DNA of 48,526 bases, taken from assembly GCA_027621295.1 (NCBI GenBank), contig JAQCBR010000016.1, positions 1 through 48,526 of the forward strand, in the 5' to 3' direction. This stretch comes from Planctomycetota bacterium. Lineage in GTDB: Bacteria; Planctomycetota; UBA1135; UBA2386. Position 1 is the stretch's first letter. The number at the start of each line of letters is the position of its first letter. Positions 36,873 through 45,749 of the stretch are shown piece after piece. A program made the position numbers and the translations under genes. A model generated the notes under the pieces. The model did no database searches and was not told the DNA's origin. It worked only from the letters and a program-made list of their open reading frames with translations.

Positions 36873-37961
36873 ATGCGAGTCCTGCGAGCACTGCTGACGA
36901 CTGCGCTGGTCACCACGGCACCCGCCGTGGCGCAGCGCGCCGCGCCCTCGGAGTCGCAGGACGAAGACCCCCCGCTGGCGGCGGTCCTGCTGGAATGGGG
37001 CGAGGTCGCGACCGCCCGGCTCGACCCGAGCCGGGCGCTGCCGTGGCCCGCTTCCGCGCATCCTGATTCGGTCCGCGGCCTCGTCGAGCGGTTCGCCGCC
37101 GCACGTTGGCGAGATGCCGAGGGGGACGAGGTCGCCACGGGCGATGTCCTCGCGTCGCTGCTCGCACTCCGGGCTGACCCGGACGATCTGGAGGCTGGAC
37201 TCGGAGCGGCGAAGAAGCGGTGGCCTGCCGCATTCGAGTCGTTCGGCGGGCTGCTCGCCGACCTCGTGCGCGATCGCGACGTGCGGCGAGACGACTGGCT
37301 GCCGTCGCGCGGCACCGCGGACGACGGCTTCCACGTCGGCCGGGAGCTGGAGATCGGCAAGGACCCGATGCCATCCTGGCTGGCCGTGCGCGGGTCGAAG
37401 AAGGTCCAGCAGGCGGCGACTTTCATCCGGGCGGACCTGGTGGCTCTCGAGAGCGCTGAGAACGACTACCGCGGCTACCGCCAGCACGTCGGCACGACCT
37501 ACGAGTCGATCTACCCGGTTCCCGGCAGCGTGCTGCGGAGCAAGGGCGACGCGGAGTCTCCGTTCGCCGCTCTCCAGGTCGCCTTCGTCTGCGATCTTCC
37601 CTTCCCGTTCTCGAGCTACAGCTGCGAGCTCCAGGTCCTGAAGCGGCTGGGCGCGGGCGGGCTGCTGCAGACCGACACCTGGTCGGACAGTCGTGACTTC
37701 TTCTGGATCGCCGGCTCCAACGTCTACGTGCCGATCGAGAAGAGCGACGGGGCCTTCGTCGGGATGGTCGCGGTCAGGACCTTCGGGTTCGATCTCCGCG
37801 GCGTTCCGGACGGGGACTCCGACCGGCTCGCCGGACTGCGCGCGGTGCTCGGCAACCTGAAGCGCGGCGCCGAGGCGCTGTTCGCCGGCCGCGACGAGGA
37901 GCGGGAGTTCGTGCTGCGCGGAGCGATCCCGTCGGTGCCGGTGTTCGGGCGGAAGGGCTGA
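36873..37961 (+). CDS. Secreted hypothetical protein
   Basis: A 362-residue protein with a signal peptide (MRVLRALLTTALVTTAPAVAQ). The first half is acidic and helical. The second half is mixed alpha/beta with YRGYRQHVGTTYESIYPVPG, VAFVCDLPFPFSSYSCELQVL, DTWSDSRDFFWIAGSNVYVP and VGMVAVRTFGFDL. This arrangement suggests a START/SRPBCC-like cup, but I cannot confirm it. Two Cys are close enough for a disulfide. There is no operon partner. It converges with the response-regulator gene, with 23 bases between stops. Confidence 0.75.
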   Translation: MRVLRALLTTALVTTAPAVAQRAAPSESQDEDPPLAAVLLEWGEVATARLDPSRALPWPASAHPDSVRGLVERFAAARWRDAEGDEVATGDVLASLLALRADPDDLEAGLGAAKKRWPAAFESFGGLLADLVRDRDVRRDDWLPSRGTADDGFHVGRELEIGKDPMPSWLAVRGSKKVQQAATFIRADLVALESAENDYRGYRQHVGTTYESIYPVPGSVLRSKGDAESPFAALQVAFVCDLPFPFSSYSCELQVLKRLGAGGLLQTDTWSDSRDFFWIAGSNVYVPIEKSDGAFVGMVAVRTFGFDLRGVPDGDSDRLAGLRAVLGNLKRGAEALFAGRDEEREFVLRGAIPSVPVFGRKG

Positions 37962-37984
37962 GCCGGCCCCGGCGAGCGCGCGCG

Positions 37985-39175
37985 TCAGCGCCGCGCGTGG
38001 GTGGATACGCCGTCCGTCGCTTCGACGAGGCTCGATGTGACCAGCACGGCGCGGTCGGGGTCGAGTTCGCCGAGTGCCACGTGGTTGCCGATCCGGGCTC
38101 GGACTGAGTTCGACACCTGCTGCCCCCTCGGCATCAGGACCTCGCCGTCCTCGGTGACCAGGTCCTCTGCCAGGAACCAGCCCTCGGGCAGGTCGCGGAC
38201 GAAGTGCGTCTCGAGCGTGCTGCCGGACGGTCCGAGATCCAGTCTGTCGAGCGCGGCGAGGATCTCTGCCCCGTAGCGGTCTTCCCTGGTCCGCATGCGC
38301 TCGACGATCGACGCCGTGTCCGCGCCCGGTGCGGTCAGCTGCTCATCCAGGTCCAGCGCGAGGTGCAGCAGGCGACCGCCGATCAGGGCCTCGGGCGAGC
38401 AGCGGAGCCGGGGAGCGCCGTTCCGGAGCGAGTGCTCCTGGACGAGGATCTCCGCGACGCCCTCGAGTCTCGGGATCGCGCGGAGCATCTCGGCGGCCGT
38501 CAGCGGGTGGTCGGCGAGGACGTCGAGTTCCTCGGGCGACGGGAGGCCGCCGGACTCGACGTCGGCGAGGATGCGGGGCGGCACGGCGACCACGCCGACC
38601 TGGGAGAGCAGCGCGGCCGTCTCGTGGAGCCACGGGTTCCTGAGGCCGAGTTCAGCGGCGAGGCGCCGCGCGAGCTCCTGGACGCGCCGCGCCTTCGCGA
38701 ACGCCGTCGGCCGGACCAGTGACAGAACGTCGACCAACGCCTGCACGGTGCCTCGCACCGTCTTGTCGAGCACCTCGCGCTCGTGCTGCATCAGCGCGTG
38801 GTGTCGCAGTCCGGCCTCGACCGCGTGCGCGAACTCCTCGGCCGAACACGGCTTGGTCAGGAATCGGAACACCTGCCCCTCGTTGACGGCCTGCTTGGCG
38901 ACCTCGAGATCGGCCTGGCCGGTGAGCATGACCCGCACCGTGTCGGGTGTGGTCTGGCGGCAGTGCTCGAGGACGCGCATGCCGTCGAATCCCGGCATCT
39001 GCAGGTCGACGACGACGAGTGCGAACGGGCCGTCCCGTTCGATCGCTCGGATGCCCTCGCGTCCGCCCGCAGCCTTGGACAGCGTGAAGTGCCGCCCGTG
39101 CAGTCGTACGAGGCTGTCGAGGAGACGCTCGTCGTCATCGACGAGCAGGACGCGGGGGTGGTCGGCGTGATCCAT
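37985..39175 (-). CDS. Response regulator with a degenerate HD-GYP output domain
   Basis: A 396-residue protein whose ATG at 39175 follows GGAGAG by 8 bases. The receiver domain (8-120) has D13-D15, phospho-acceptor D57 and K108 (FLTKPC). The output region (about 135-330) follows the RpfG HD-GYP layout, but the metal motifs are lost. The usual LHDIGK position reads ALLSQVGV (188-195) and HHE..DG.GYP reads QEHSLRNGAPRLR (246-258). It is therefore unlikely to hydrolyse cyclic di-GMP and may only bind it or a partner. A short beta domain ends the protein. It is downstream of another response regulator. Confidence 0.85.
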   Translation of the reverse strand: MDHADHPRVLLVDDDERLLDSLVRLHGRHFTLSKAAGGREGIRAIERDGPFALVVVDLQMPGFDGMRVLEHCRQTTPDTVRVMLTGQADLEVAKQAVNEGQVFRFLTKPCSAEEFAHAVEAGLRHHALMQHEREVLDKTVRGTVQALVDVLSLVRPTAFAKARRVQELARRLAAELGLRNPWLHETAALLSQVGVVAVPPRILADVESGGLPSPEELDVLADHPLTAAEMLRAIPRLEGVAEILVQEHSLRNGAPRLRCSPEALIGGRLLHLALDLDEQLTAPGADTASIVERMRTREDRYGAEILAALDRLDLGPSGSTLETHFVRDLPEGWFLAEDLVTEDGEVLMPRGQQVSNSVRARIGNHVALGELDPDRAVLVTSSLVEATDGVSTHARR

Positions 39176-39252
39176 GGCAGAGACTCTCCGATCGGGGCCG
39201 CGGCTGCTCCCCGGGTCCTCCACGCATCGTCAGCGTCCTCGCCTCGGCTTGA

Positions 39253-39276
39253 CTCGGAGGACCGTATGCGTCCGAG
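39253..39276. promoter_or_regulatory. Inverted repeat CTCGGA...TCCGAG
   Basis: Six-base arms 12 bases apart in the 162-base gap between the two minus-strand response regulator genes; the minus strand shows TACGGT inside the spacer. It is a possible operator or internal promoter for the HD-type regulator. Confidence 0.25.
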
Positions 39277-39337
39277 AACGGGATGCGGCCGGTCGGACCG
39301 CGGAAACGCTCCCTGCGGACGCGGGGCAGACGTCCGG

Positions 39338-40102
39338 TCAGCGCGGCGTGCGCTGGCCGCCGCGGTCGCGGACGATCGTCTCGAGCTGCCGGCGCAGCGC
39401 GGCGATCTCCTTCGACTTGAACGAGTTCTTGGTCCGCTGCAGCGTCTCGACCGCGTCCTCGATCGCTTGGAGGAGGTCGGACGAGTCGGCCTCGGCGCCG
39501 GTCACGCTCGTGCCGTGGACGACGCCCGCCAGGTCGCGGAGCGCGCATGCGATGGTCTCCAGCGACGCGTCCGCGAAAGCCCGTGCCGACAGCGGGACCC
39601 GCGCGTCGCCGGGCGACTGCAGGACCGTCTCGATGGCTTCCAGCCGCTCGAGCAGGACCCGGGCCGTGTTCCGCGCCGATGCGACGCCGCGCGCGACCAG
39701 GCCCTTCTGGATCGCCGACCGGACGCGGCGGACGAGGTCGTCCATCTCGAACGGCTTGACGATGTAGGCCGACACCGCGAGGTCGATCGCGAACCGCGCT
39801 CCATCGACGGTCGGGTAGGCGGTCAGCATCACGACCGGCGTGTCCGGAGCCACCTGCGAGACGCGGGTCGTGAACTCGAGGCCGTCCATCTCCGGCATCT
39901 GGATGTCGGTGATCACGCAGCCGAACGCCGACTCGGCGAGGAGCTCCAGCGCCCGGTCGGCGGTCGCCACGCCGACGACCTCGAGGTCCGCGCGCCGCAG
40001 CGTTTCCTCGACGAGCTCACGCGCCGTCGCATCGTCATCGAGGACGAGCACGCGGGATGCAGAACCGAGGAGGCTGCCGGCCGGTAGGGGAGTCTGGGTC
40101 AT
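39338..40102 (-). CDS. Response regulator with a helical C-terminal region
   Basis: A 254-residue protein. The receiver domain (about residues 15-135) has D22-D24, phospho-acceptor D66 (CVITDIQMPEMDG), T94 and K116 (IVKPFEM). The rest is helical, with a final coiled coil (SKEIAALRRQLETIVRDRGGQ) and no DNA-binding or enzymatic motif. It could be a phosphorelay or scaffold protein for the kinase encoded on the other strand. The start ATG at 40102 lacks a Shine-Dalgarno. Confidence 0.85.
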   Translation of the reverse strand: MTQTPLPAGSLLGSASRVLVLDDDATARELVEETLRRADLEVVGVATADRALELLAESAFGCVITDIQMPEMDGLEFTTRVSQVAPDTPVVMLTAYPTVDGARFAIDLAVSAYIVKPFEMDDLVRRVRSAIQKGLVARGVASARNTARVLLERLEAIETVLQSPGDARVPLSARAFADASLETIACALRDLAGVVHGTSVTGAEADSSDLLQAIEDAVETLQRTKNSFKSKEIAALRRQLETIVRDRGGQRTPR

Positions 40103-40400
40103 GTCGAAGGGGAACCCAGGGCGCGTCGCGTCATCCTCGCAGCCAGCCCGGAGTTGGTTTCCCTGGTGGGTGCTCGTGGGGCCTTTGGGGGCAGGCTCTC
40201 GAAGCGGTTCGGAGTCTATGTCGATGAGGGGGTTCGTCAACGCCAGCGCGGGTCGACGTTGGGTCGCACCGATCCGCTCCGTCAGGAGCCTGGTCCGGGT
40301 CTGCTCGCGCCGCCCCGTGCTGCCTCGCAATGCTGTCCTCCTCCGGCGAAGATCCCCGGGAAACGTCCCTCTGGACATTGTCCCGATCGACCTGACTCCC
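40103..40400. promoter_or_regulatory. Divergent control region of the FIST signalling cluster
   Basis: 298 bases between the minus-strand response regulator and the plus-strand FIST gene, with no credible gene. Open frames here are shadows without family content. The region must hold both promoters, but no TANNNT element lies within 12 bases of either start. Confidence 0.4.
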
Positions 40401-41531
40401 ATGGCCTCCCCGCTGATCTCGTTCCTGGCTGACCCGACCCTCGAGTCGATGCGCGACGCCGCAGCGGGCGTCGTCGCCGCGGCGCGCGCGCCCAGCACGG
40501 TGGTCGTGCTGCTGGCCGAGCGAGGCGCACCGGACCTGACGGAGCTGAGTCAGGTCCTCCGTGGGGTCCCGGCCCCAGCCTGTGGTGCCATGTTCCCCGC
40601 CGTCATCCACGACGGGGTCGTGTCGGACCGCGGGGCCGTGGTCCTGGCGCTCGAGTCGAGCCGTCCGCCGCGCCTCCTGACCGGCATCGGGGCAGAAGGT
40701 TTCGAGCTGGAGCTCTCGGGAAGCGGGACCGAGGGGGCACTCGTGCTCGTCGATGGGCTGACTCCGAGGCCCGCGCACTTCCTCGCCGAGCTCTATCGGT
40801 GCCGCGGGGTCGGCACGCACTTCTTCGGCGGCGGTGCCGGATCGGCGAGTCTCCGTCCGATGCCGGTGCTCTTCACTCCGGAGGGCGTGTTCCAGGACGC
40901 AGCGCTCCTCGTCGAATTCGAAGGTTCGTGCACGCTCGGCGTCGCGCACGGCTTCGAGCTCGTCAAGGGGCCGCTGCTCACCACGCGGACCGATGGCTGT
41001 GTCGTCGAGGAGATCAACTGGCGGCCAGCGTTCGACGTCTACGCAGAAGTGCTGTCGGACTACTGCGGCGTGACGGTGACGCGACAGGACTTCGGCAGCA
41101 CGGCGCAGGCCTTCCCGCTCGGCCTCGCACGCGAGAACGGTGACCCGGTCCTGCGGGACCCGATCGCGCTGACGGACGACGGCGGGCTGGTCTGCGTCGG
41201 CGAGGTTCCGGAGCATGCGTCGTTCGGGATCTACCGCGGTGAACCCGGGACCCTGACGGCCGCCGCAGGCCGGGCCGTCGACGCTGGCGTTGGGCCCGGG
41301 AATGCCAAGATCGGCTTCGTCGCGGACTGCATCTCGCGCTCGATCCTGCTCGGCGACCGATTCGAAGAGGAGCTCGAGGCGATCCGCAGCCGATTCGCCG
41401 TCGGACTGCCCGGCGCTCCGGTGATCGGGGCGCTGACGCTCGGGGAGGTCTCCTCGGTGGGTGACCGCTACCTGGAGTTCCTCAACAAGACGTGCGTGGT
41501 CGCTGCGCTCGGTGACAGGGAGCCCGCTTGA
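40401..41531 (+). CDS. FIST-domain sensory protein
   Basis: A 376-residue protein with FIST N and FIST C domains. Blocks are VVVLLAERGAPDLTELSQVL, FPAVIHDGVVSDRGAVV, ALVLVDGLTPRPAHFL, GTHFFGGGAGSASL (family GGaagd), LGVAHGFELVKGP and FVADCISRSILLGDRFEEEL. FIST modules bind small ligands, possibly amino acids, and feed signal transduction. There is no signal peptide, so sensing is cytoplasmic. The stop overlaps the TTG of the hybrid kinase gene (TTGA), strong evidence that the FIST protein is the sensor for that kinase. Confidence 0.9.
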   Translation: MASPLISFLADPTLESMRDAAAGVVAAARAPSTVVVLLAERGAPDLTELSQVLRGVPAPACGAMFPAVIHDGVVSDRGAVVLALESSRPPRLLTGIGAEGFELELSGSGTEGALVLVDGLTPRPAHFLAELYRCRGVGTHFFGGGAGSASLRPMPVLFTPEGVFQDAALLVEFEGSCTLGVAHGFELVKGPLLTTRTDGCVVEEINWRPAFDVYAEVLSDYCGVTVTRQDFGSTAQAFPLGLARENGDPVLRDPIALTDDGGLVCVGEVPEHASFGIYRGEPGTLTAAAGRAVDAGVGPGNAKIGFVADCISRSILLGDRFEEELEAIRSRFAVGLPGAPVIGALTLGEVSSVGDRYLEFLNKTCVVAALGDREPA

Positions 41532-43636
41532 GCAGGCGCACGCAGTCGGAGCTCATCGAGGACCTCGCGCAGCTCTACGAGCTTTCGCTGTCGATCGGAC
41601 GCTCGCTCGATCTGCGCACCTGCTGCGACGGTTTCCTGAAGGCGCTGCTCGCGCGGAAGGGGCTCGCTGCAGCGGTGCTCTGGGAACGGGACCTGGACGG
41701 GGGGCTGCGCTGCATCTACGCGAACCCGTCGGTCGACCACGGACAGCTGGTCCTCGACCCCGGGCACCGGATCGCGCGCGTCGACCAGGTGTTCGAAGTC
41801 CTGCCCCCTCGATCCTGGCCTGACGTCCTCGATGGCCGTCTCGCCGTCGGTGAGGGCATCGCGTTCCAGCTGGCGGACTTCGGCGTGCTCCTCCTGCTCT
41901 CCGTACGACCGGGCACACTCGGCGAAGTCCAGTGTCGACAGCTCGTGCCGCTGGTCCACATGTTCGCGGTGTCGGTTTCCGGCTGCCTGTCGCATCGCAG
42001 GCTCGACGAGGAGAAGCGGCGGAGCGAGCTGCTCGCGCTGGTCGCGGCCCACACCGAGAACTCCGTCGTCGTCACGGACGCGGAGGGCCGCATCGAGTGG
42101 GTCAACCGCAGCTTCGAGCAGCTGACCGGGTTCTCCCGGGGCGCTGCGATCGGTCAGAAGCCGGGTCATCTGCTCCAGGGGCCCGACACCGACCCCGAGG
42201 CGGTCGAACGCATCCGGCGCGCGGTCCGCGCGGGGGCGCCCGCCAACGAGGAACTCCTCAACTACACGAGGGCCGGCAGGGCGTACTGGGTCTCGCTGTC
42301 GATCACGCCGATCCGCGACGGCGGCGGGCGCACGGTCCGTTTCATCGCCGTGCAGCGGGAGACCACGCGGGATCGTGAGCAGAGAGAGGCGCTGATGCAC
42401 GCGACGCGCCGGCTCGCCGACCAGACCCAGGCCCTCGAGCGTGCGCGCACCGATGCGGAGCGCGCGAGCGAGCAGAAGTCCTCGTTCCTCGCCCGGACCA
42501 GCCACGAGATCCGGACGCCGATGACGGCGATCGTCGGCTACGCCGACCTCCTCGAGCGCGGCGAGGGAACGGAAGAGCAGCGGCGTGCGTGGGTCTCGCG
42601 GATCCGCGACGCGTCGCGGCAGCTGCTGGACCTGGCCGGGGGCGTGCTCGACCTCGCGCGCATCGAGAAGGGCCCGGCGGCCGCGGCGATGGCTCCGGTC
42701 CGGGTCGGCAGTCTCGTCGACGAAGTCGGTGCGACCCTCGAACCGGAGGCGGGCCGCAAGGGTCTCGGACTGACCTGGCAGGTGCCGCCCGACCTGCCGG
42801 ACGTGACCAGCGATGCGCGCGCGATCCGACAGATCCTGCTGAACCTGGGCGCGAACGCGATCCGCTACACCGCCCGGGGACACGTGAGGATCACTGCGGA
42901 GCGAGCGGCGGACGGAGCCATCGACCTCTGCGTCGAGGACACCGGGGTCGGAATCCCCCGGGAGCAGATCGAAGGCATGTTCCAGCCGTTCGTCCGGCTC
43001 CAGCGCGAGGAGCAGAGTTCCGAGGGCTTCGGGCTGGGGCTCGCGATCTCGCACCAGCTGGCGCTGTCGATCGGCGCGCAGCTGCTGGTCGAGTCGACCC
43101 CTGGGACGGGATCGACGTTCCGGCTGCGCGTGCCGGGTGCGGTTGCGGGGGCAGGCGTCGAGGCTCTGACTGCGCGCGGATCATCCGGCGCTTCCGATCC
43201 GGACGGCCGCCCCTTCGCCACACCCGATCTCCGCGGTCGCCGCGTGCTGCTCGCCGAGGACACGCCGGACATCCGCGAGATCCTCGAGGCATTCGTGTCC
43301 AGGACCGGAGCCGAGACCGATGTCGTCTGCGATGGGGCCGAGGCCGTGGAGCGCGTGTTCCTCGCCCAGGCGGAGGGCCGTCCCTACGACGTGGTGCTGA
43401 TGGATCTGAAGATGCCGGTGATGGACGGATTCGAGGCGACCGAGAGGCTCCGAGCCTCGGGTTTCGCCCGGCCGGTGATCGCGCTGACGGCGTTCGTGCT
43501 CGGTGAGGATGCCGACCGCGCGTTGCGCGCTGGCTGCAACGCGAGGCTGACCAAGCCGGTGACGTCGGCAGATCTCTATCAGGAGCTCGAGCGGCACCTC
43601 GCCGGTCGAGAGACGTCTGCCGACGGCACTCGCTGA
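41528..43636 (+). CDS. Soluble hybrid histidine kinase (GAF-like, PAS, HisKA, HATPase, REC)
   Basis: A 702-residue protein from a TTG overlapping the FIST stop. It has an N-terminal GAF-like region (20-160), a PAS domain (about 172-290), then HisKA with phosphorylatable H326 (RTSHEIRTPM). The ATPase has N-box NLGANAIRYTA, G1 EDTGVGIP and G2 GFGLGLAI. The C-terminal receiver has D626 (LMDLKMP) and a conserved Lys in LTKPV. There is no membrane segment. The PAS has a LOV-like GQKPGHLLQGPD stretch without the photoactive Cys. Output probably goes to the two divergently encoded response regulators. Confidence 0.93.
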   Translation: MSRRTQSELIEDLAQLYELSLSIGRSLDLRTCCDGFLKALLARKGLAAAVLWERDLDGGLRCIYANPSVDHGQLVLDPGHRIARVDQVFEVLPPRSWPDVLDGRLAVGEGIAFQLADFGVLLLLSVRPGTLGEVQCRQLVPLVHMFAVSVSGCLSHRRLDEEKRRSELLALVAAHTENSVVVTDAEGRIEWVNRSFEQLTGFSRGAAIGQKPGHLLQGPDTDPEAVERIRRAVRAGAPANEELLNYTRAGRAYWVSLSITPIRDGGGRTVRFIAVQRETTRDREQREALMHATRRLADQTQALERARTDAERASEQKSSFLARTSHEIRTPMTAIVGYADLLERGEGTEEQRRAWVSRIRDASRQLLDLAGGVLDLARIEKGPAAAAMAPVRVGSLVDEVGATLEPEAGRKGLGLTWQVPPDLPDVTSDARAIRQILLNLGANAIRYTARGHVRITAERAADGAIDLCVEDTGVGIPREQIEGMFQPFVRLQREEQSSEGFGLGLAISHQLALSIGAQLLVESTPGTGSTFRLRVPGAVAGAGVEALTARGSSGASDPDGRPFATPDLRGRRVLLAEDTPDIREILEAFVSRTGAETDVVCDGAEAVERVFLAQAEGRPYDVVLMDLKMPVMDGFEATERLRASGFARPVIALTAFVLGEDADRALRAGCNARLTKPVTSADLYQELERHLAGRETSADGTR

Positions 43637-43673
43637 CCGCGGGACCGCACCGCCCGCGCGCACGGGTTCCCGC

Positions 43674-43679
43674 TAGACT
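43674..43679 (+). promoter_or_regulatory. TANNNT -10-like element
   Basis: TAGACT, 61 bases before the ATG at 43741, so the leader would be about 55 bases. Just before it, GCGGGA and TCCCGC form six-base inverted arms. Confidence 0.3.
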
Positions 43680-43740
43680 GTTGCGCGCGGGGCGATCGCC
43701 CGTCCCCTGTTCCTCCATTCCCGAGCCCGCACAGAAGCCC

Positions 43741-45261
43741 ATGCTCCGAGGCCTTCTCCAGGCGTTCATCGCCCTCGTCCTCCTCGCTCCGACTGCCTCC
43801 GCGACGTGGTCGATCATCCTGATCGACGTGCGGACCGGCGAGATGGCCGTCGCCTCGGCCACCTGCCTCGAGAACTTCGACCTCGCGGTCTGGGTCCCGG
43901 TCGTGGTCGTCGGCAAGGGCGCCGGCTGCGCGCAGAGCTACGTCGAGCCTTCCGCGTCCAATCGTGTCTACATGCGGGACCAGCTGCGGCTCGGCACGGC
44001 GCCCGCGCAGATCTTGGCGGGGTTGGCCGGTCGCGACCCCAGCCACCAGACGCGCCAGTACGGGATCGTCGACGTCAACGGGCGCGCGGTCGGCTTCACC
44101 GGAACCGTGGCCGGCGCCTACGCGAGCCACCGGACCGGCCAGGTCGGGGACATCGTCTACGCGATCCAGGGCAACGTGCTGACCGCGGGCGCGGTCCTGG
44201 CTGCCGCCGAGGTCGCGCTGTTCACGACCCCCGGAGACCTGGGCGAGAAGATGATGGCCGCGATGGAGGCTGCCTACTCGTTCGGCGGAGACGGTCGATG
44301 CTCGTGCGACGAGTCGAACCCGACGCAGTGCGGTGCTCCTCCGCCGGGCTTCCGGAAGTCGGCCGACGTCGCGTTCATGATCGTCGCGCGGCCGGGCGAC
44401 ACCGACGGCGGCTGCGAGCCGCTCCGCGGCTGTGCGAGCGGCTCCTACTACATGCGGCTCAACGTCGCCAACCAGTCGCGTGCGGCCCAGGACCCCGTGC
44501 TGCAGCTCCGCACGCGCTACGACCAGTGGAAGATCGCGCAGCAGGGACGGCCCGACCACTTCCTGTCGACGATCGAGTACTCGAGCGCGAGCATGCCGGT
44601 GGACGGGGTCTCCACGGTCGAAGGCCTCCTGACCCTCGTCGACCGCGAAGGCAACCGCATCCTGCAGGGTGGCGCCAACGTCCAGATCGTGCCCTCGCCG
44701 ACCAACACGGCGCCGGTGACGATCGGTGCTGCGACGGACAACGGCGACGGGACCTACTCGTTCGTCCTGACGGCCGGCACGCTGCCGGGTCGGGTCGATC
44801 TCGAAGCCGTCGTCGATGATGGCGCCGGTTCGCGCGTCGTGCGTGCGCCGAGCCTGCGCACCTCGCTGGAGCGGCTCTGGGCCAGCCGGACCGAGATCTC
44901 CGCAGCGATGGGCGGGGAGATCGACTTCGCGATCCAGGCGGGTCCGTCGTTCGGCGCGAACAAGCCGTGGGTCCTCGTCGCCTCGCTCGCCGGAACGCGC
45001 CCCGGCCTGTTCATCCGGCCGTTCTACTACCTGCCGCTCAACCCCGACCCGCTGCTCGAAGCGACGCTGTTCGCTGCGGTCAACGGTCTGATGCCGTCGC
45101 TGATCGGGGTCACGAACGGCTCGGGACTCGCGTCCACGACGGTCACGTTCCCGCCCGGCCTCTACGGTATCCCCGTCGGCAGCGACATGTCCTGGGCCTA
45201 CGCGACCTACAACCCGGTCACGCTGACCAGCAACGCGGTGACGCTGCGGGTCGAACGCTGA
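43741..45261 (+). CDS. Secreted DUF1028 (Ntn-hydrolase-like) protein with C-terminal beta domains
   Basis: A 506-residue protein. Signal cleavage after PTASA would expose T22 in TWSIILIDVRTGEMAVASAT, the position of the N-terminal nucleophile in DUF1028/Ntn-hydrolase proteins. The domain spans about 22-245 with TRQYGIVDVNGRAVGFTG, YAIQGNVLTAGAVL and RSADVAFMIVARPGD-like ends. An Ig-like region follows (about 290-370, ATDNGDGTYSFVLTAG). The last part (about 385-506) has VLVASLAGTRPG, LPLNPDPLL and a TNAV-type end, a form common on secreted planctomycete proteins. Four to six Cys suggest disulfides. The substrate is unknown. Confidence 0.88.
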   Translation: MLRGLLQAFIALVLLAPTASATWSIILIDVRTGEMAVASATCLENFDLAVWVPVVVVGKGAGCAQSYVEPSASNRVYMRDQLRLGTAPAQILAGLAGRDPSHQTRQYGIVDVNGRAVGFTGTVAGAYASHRTGQVGDIVYAIQGNVLTAGAVLAAAEVALFTTPGDLGEKMMAAMEAAYSFGGDGRCSCDESNPTQCGAPPPGFRKSADVAFMIVARPGDTDGGCEPLRGCASGSYYMRLNVANQSRAAQDPVLQLRTRYDQWKIAQQGRPDHFLSTIEYSSASMPVDGVSTVEGLLTLVDREGNRILQGGANVQIVPSPTNTAPVTIGAATDNGDGTYSFVLTAGTLPGRVDLEAVVDDGAGSRVVRAPSLRTSLERLWASRTEISAAMGGEIDFAIQAGPSFGANKPWVLVASLAGTRPGLFIRPFYYLPLNPDPLLEATLFAAVNGLMPSLIGVTNGSGLASTTVTFPPGLYGIPVGSDMSWAYATYNPVTLTSNAVTLRVER

Positions 45262-45729
45262 TCAGGGCTGCTCGGGCCCGAGCACGGCGCCGTCGCGGAC
45301 CCGCAGGAGCAGGGTGACCGGTCCGTCGTTGACGAGCTCGACCTCCATCGCCGCGCCGAATCTCCCGGTGCTGACGGTGAGCCCCGACGCCGCGAGGCCG
45401 TCCGCGAACCGCCGGTAGAGGGCGTCGGCACGGCTCGGCTCCTCCGCGAGCGTGAAGCTCGGACGGTTGCCCTTGCGGACCGATCCGGCGAGCGTGAACT
45501 GGCTGACGACGAGGCAGCCGCCGCCGACCTCGGCGAGGGTCCGGTCCATCGGCGTCACGCCGGGGAAGAATCGGAGCTTCGAGATCTTCGCGACCGCGAC
45601 GTCCACGTCGGTCTCGGTGTCGCCGACCTCGACACCGACGAGCAGGACTGCACCCTGTCCGGTCTTCCCGATCACCTCACCGTCGACCCTGACCTCGGCT
45701 CGGGTCACGCGCTGCAGGACGATTCGCAT
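45262..45729 (-). CDS. dtd: D-aminoacyl-tRNA deacylase
   Basis: A 155-residue enzyme that removes D-amino acids (and glycine from tRNA-Ala) by hydrolysis of the ester bond. It has the start MRIVLQRV, the signature VVSQFTLAG with KGNRPSF, and NDGPVTLLL (family NxGPVT). The length is normal for the homodimer. The stop is directly next to that of the DUF1028 gene (TGATCA). It is probably transcribed with uspA, which ends 20 bases upstream. Confidence 0.96.
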   Translation of the reverse strand: MRIVLQRVTRAEVRVDGEVIGKTGQGAVLLVGVEVGDTETDVDVAVAKISKLRFFPGVTPMDRTLAEVGGGCLVVSQFTLAGSVRKGNRPSFTLAEEPSRADALYRRFADGLAASGLTVSTGRFGAAMEVELVNDGPVTLLLRVRDGAVLGPEQP

Positions 45730-45749
45730 GGGACGCGCGGTGGCGATGG

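Noticed and set aside
40154..40432. Short open frame in the gap before the FIST gene
   Set aside because: No ribosome site, no motif, and low-complexity composition; the gap is better read as a divergent control region.
42131..42190. LOV-type photoreceptor motif in the PAS domain of the hybrid kinase
   Set aside because: The stretch GQKPGHLLQGPD lacks the Cys needed for flavin photochemistry, so it is treated as an ordinary PAS domain.
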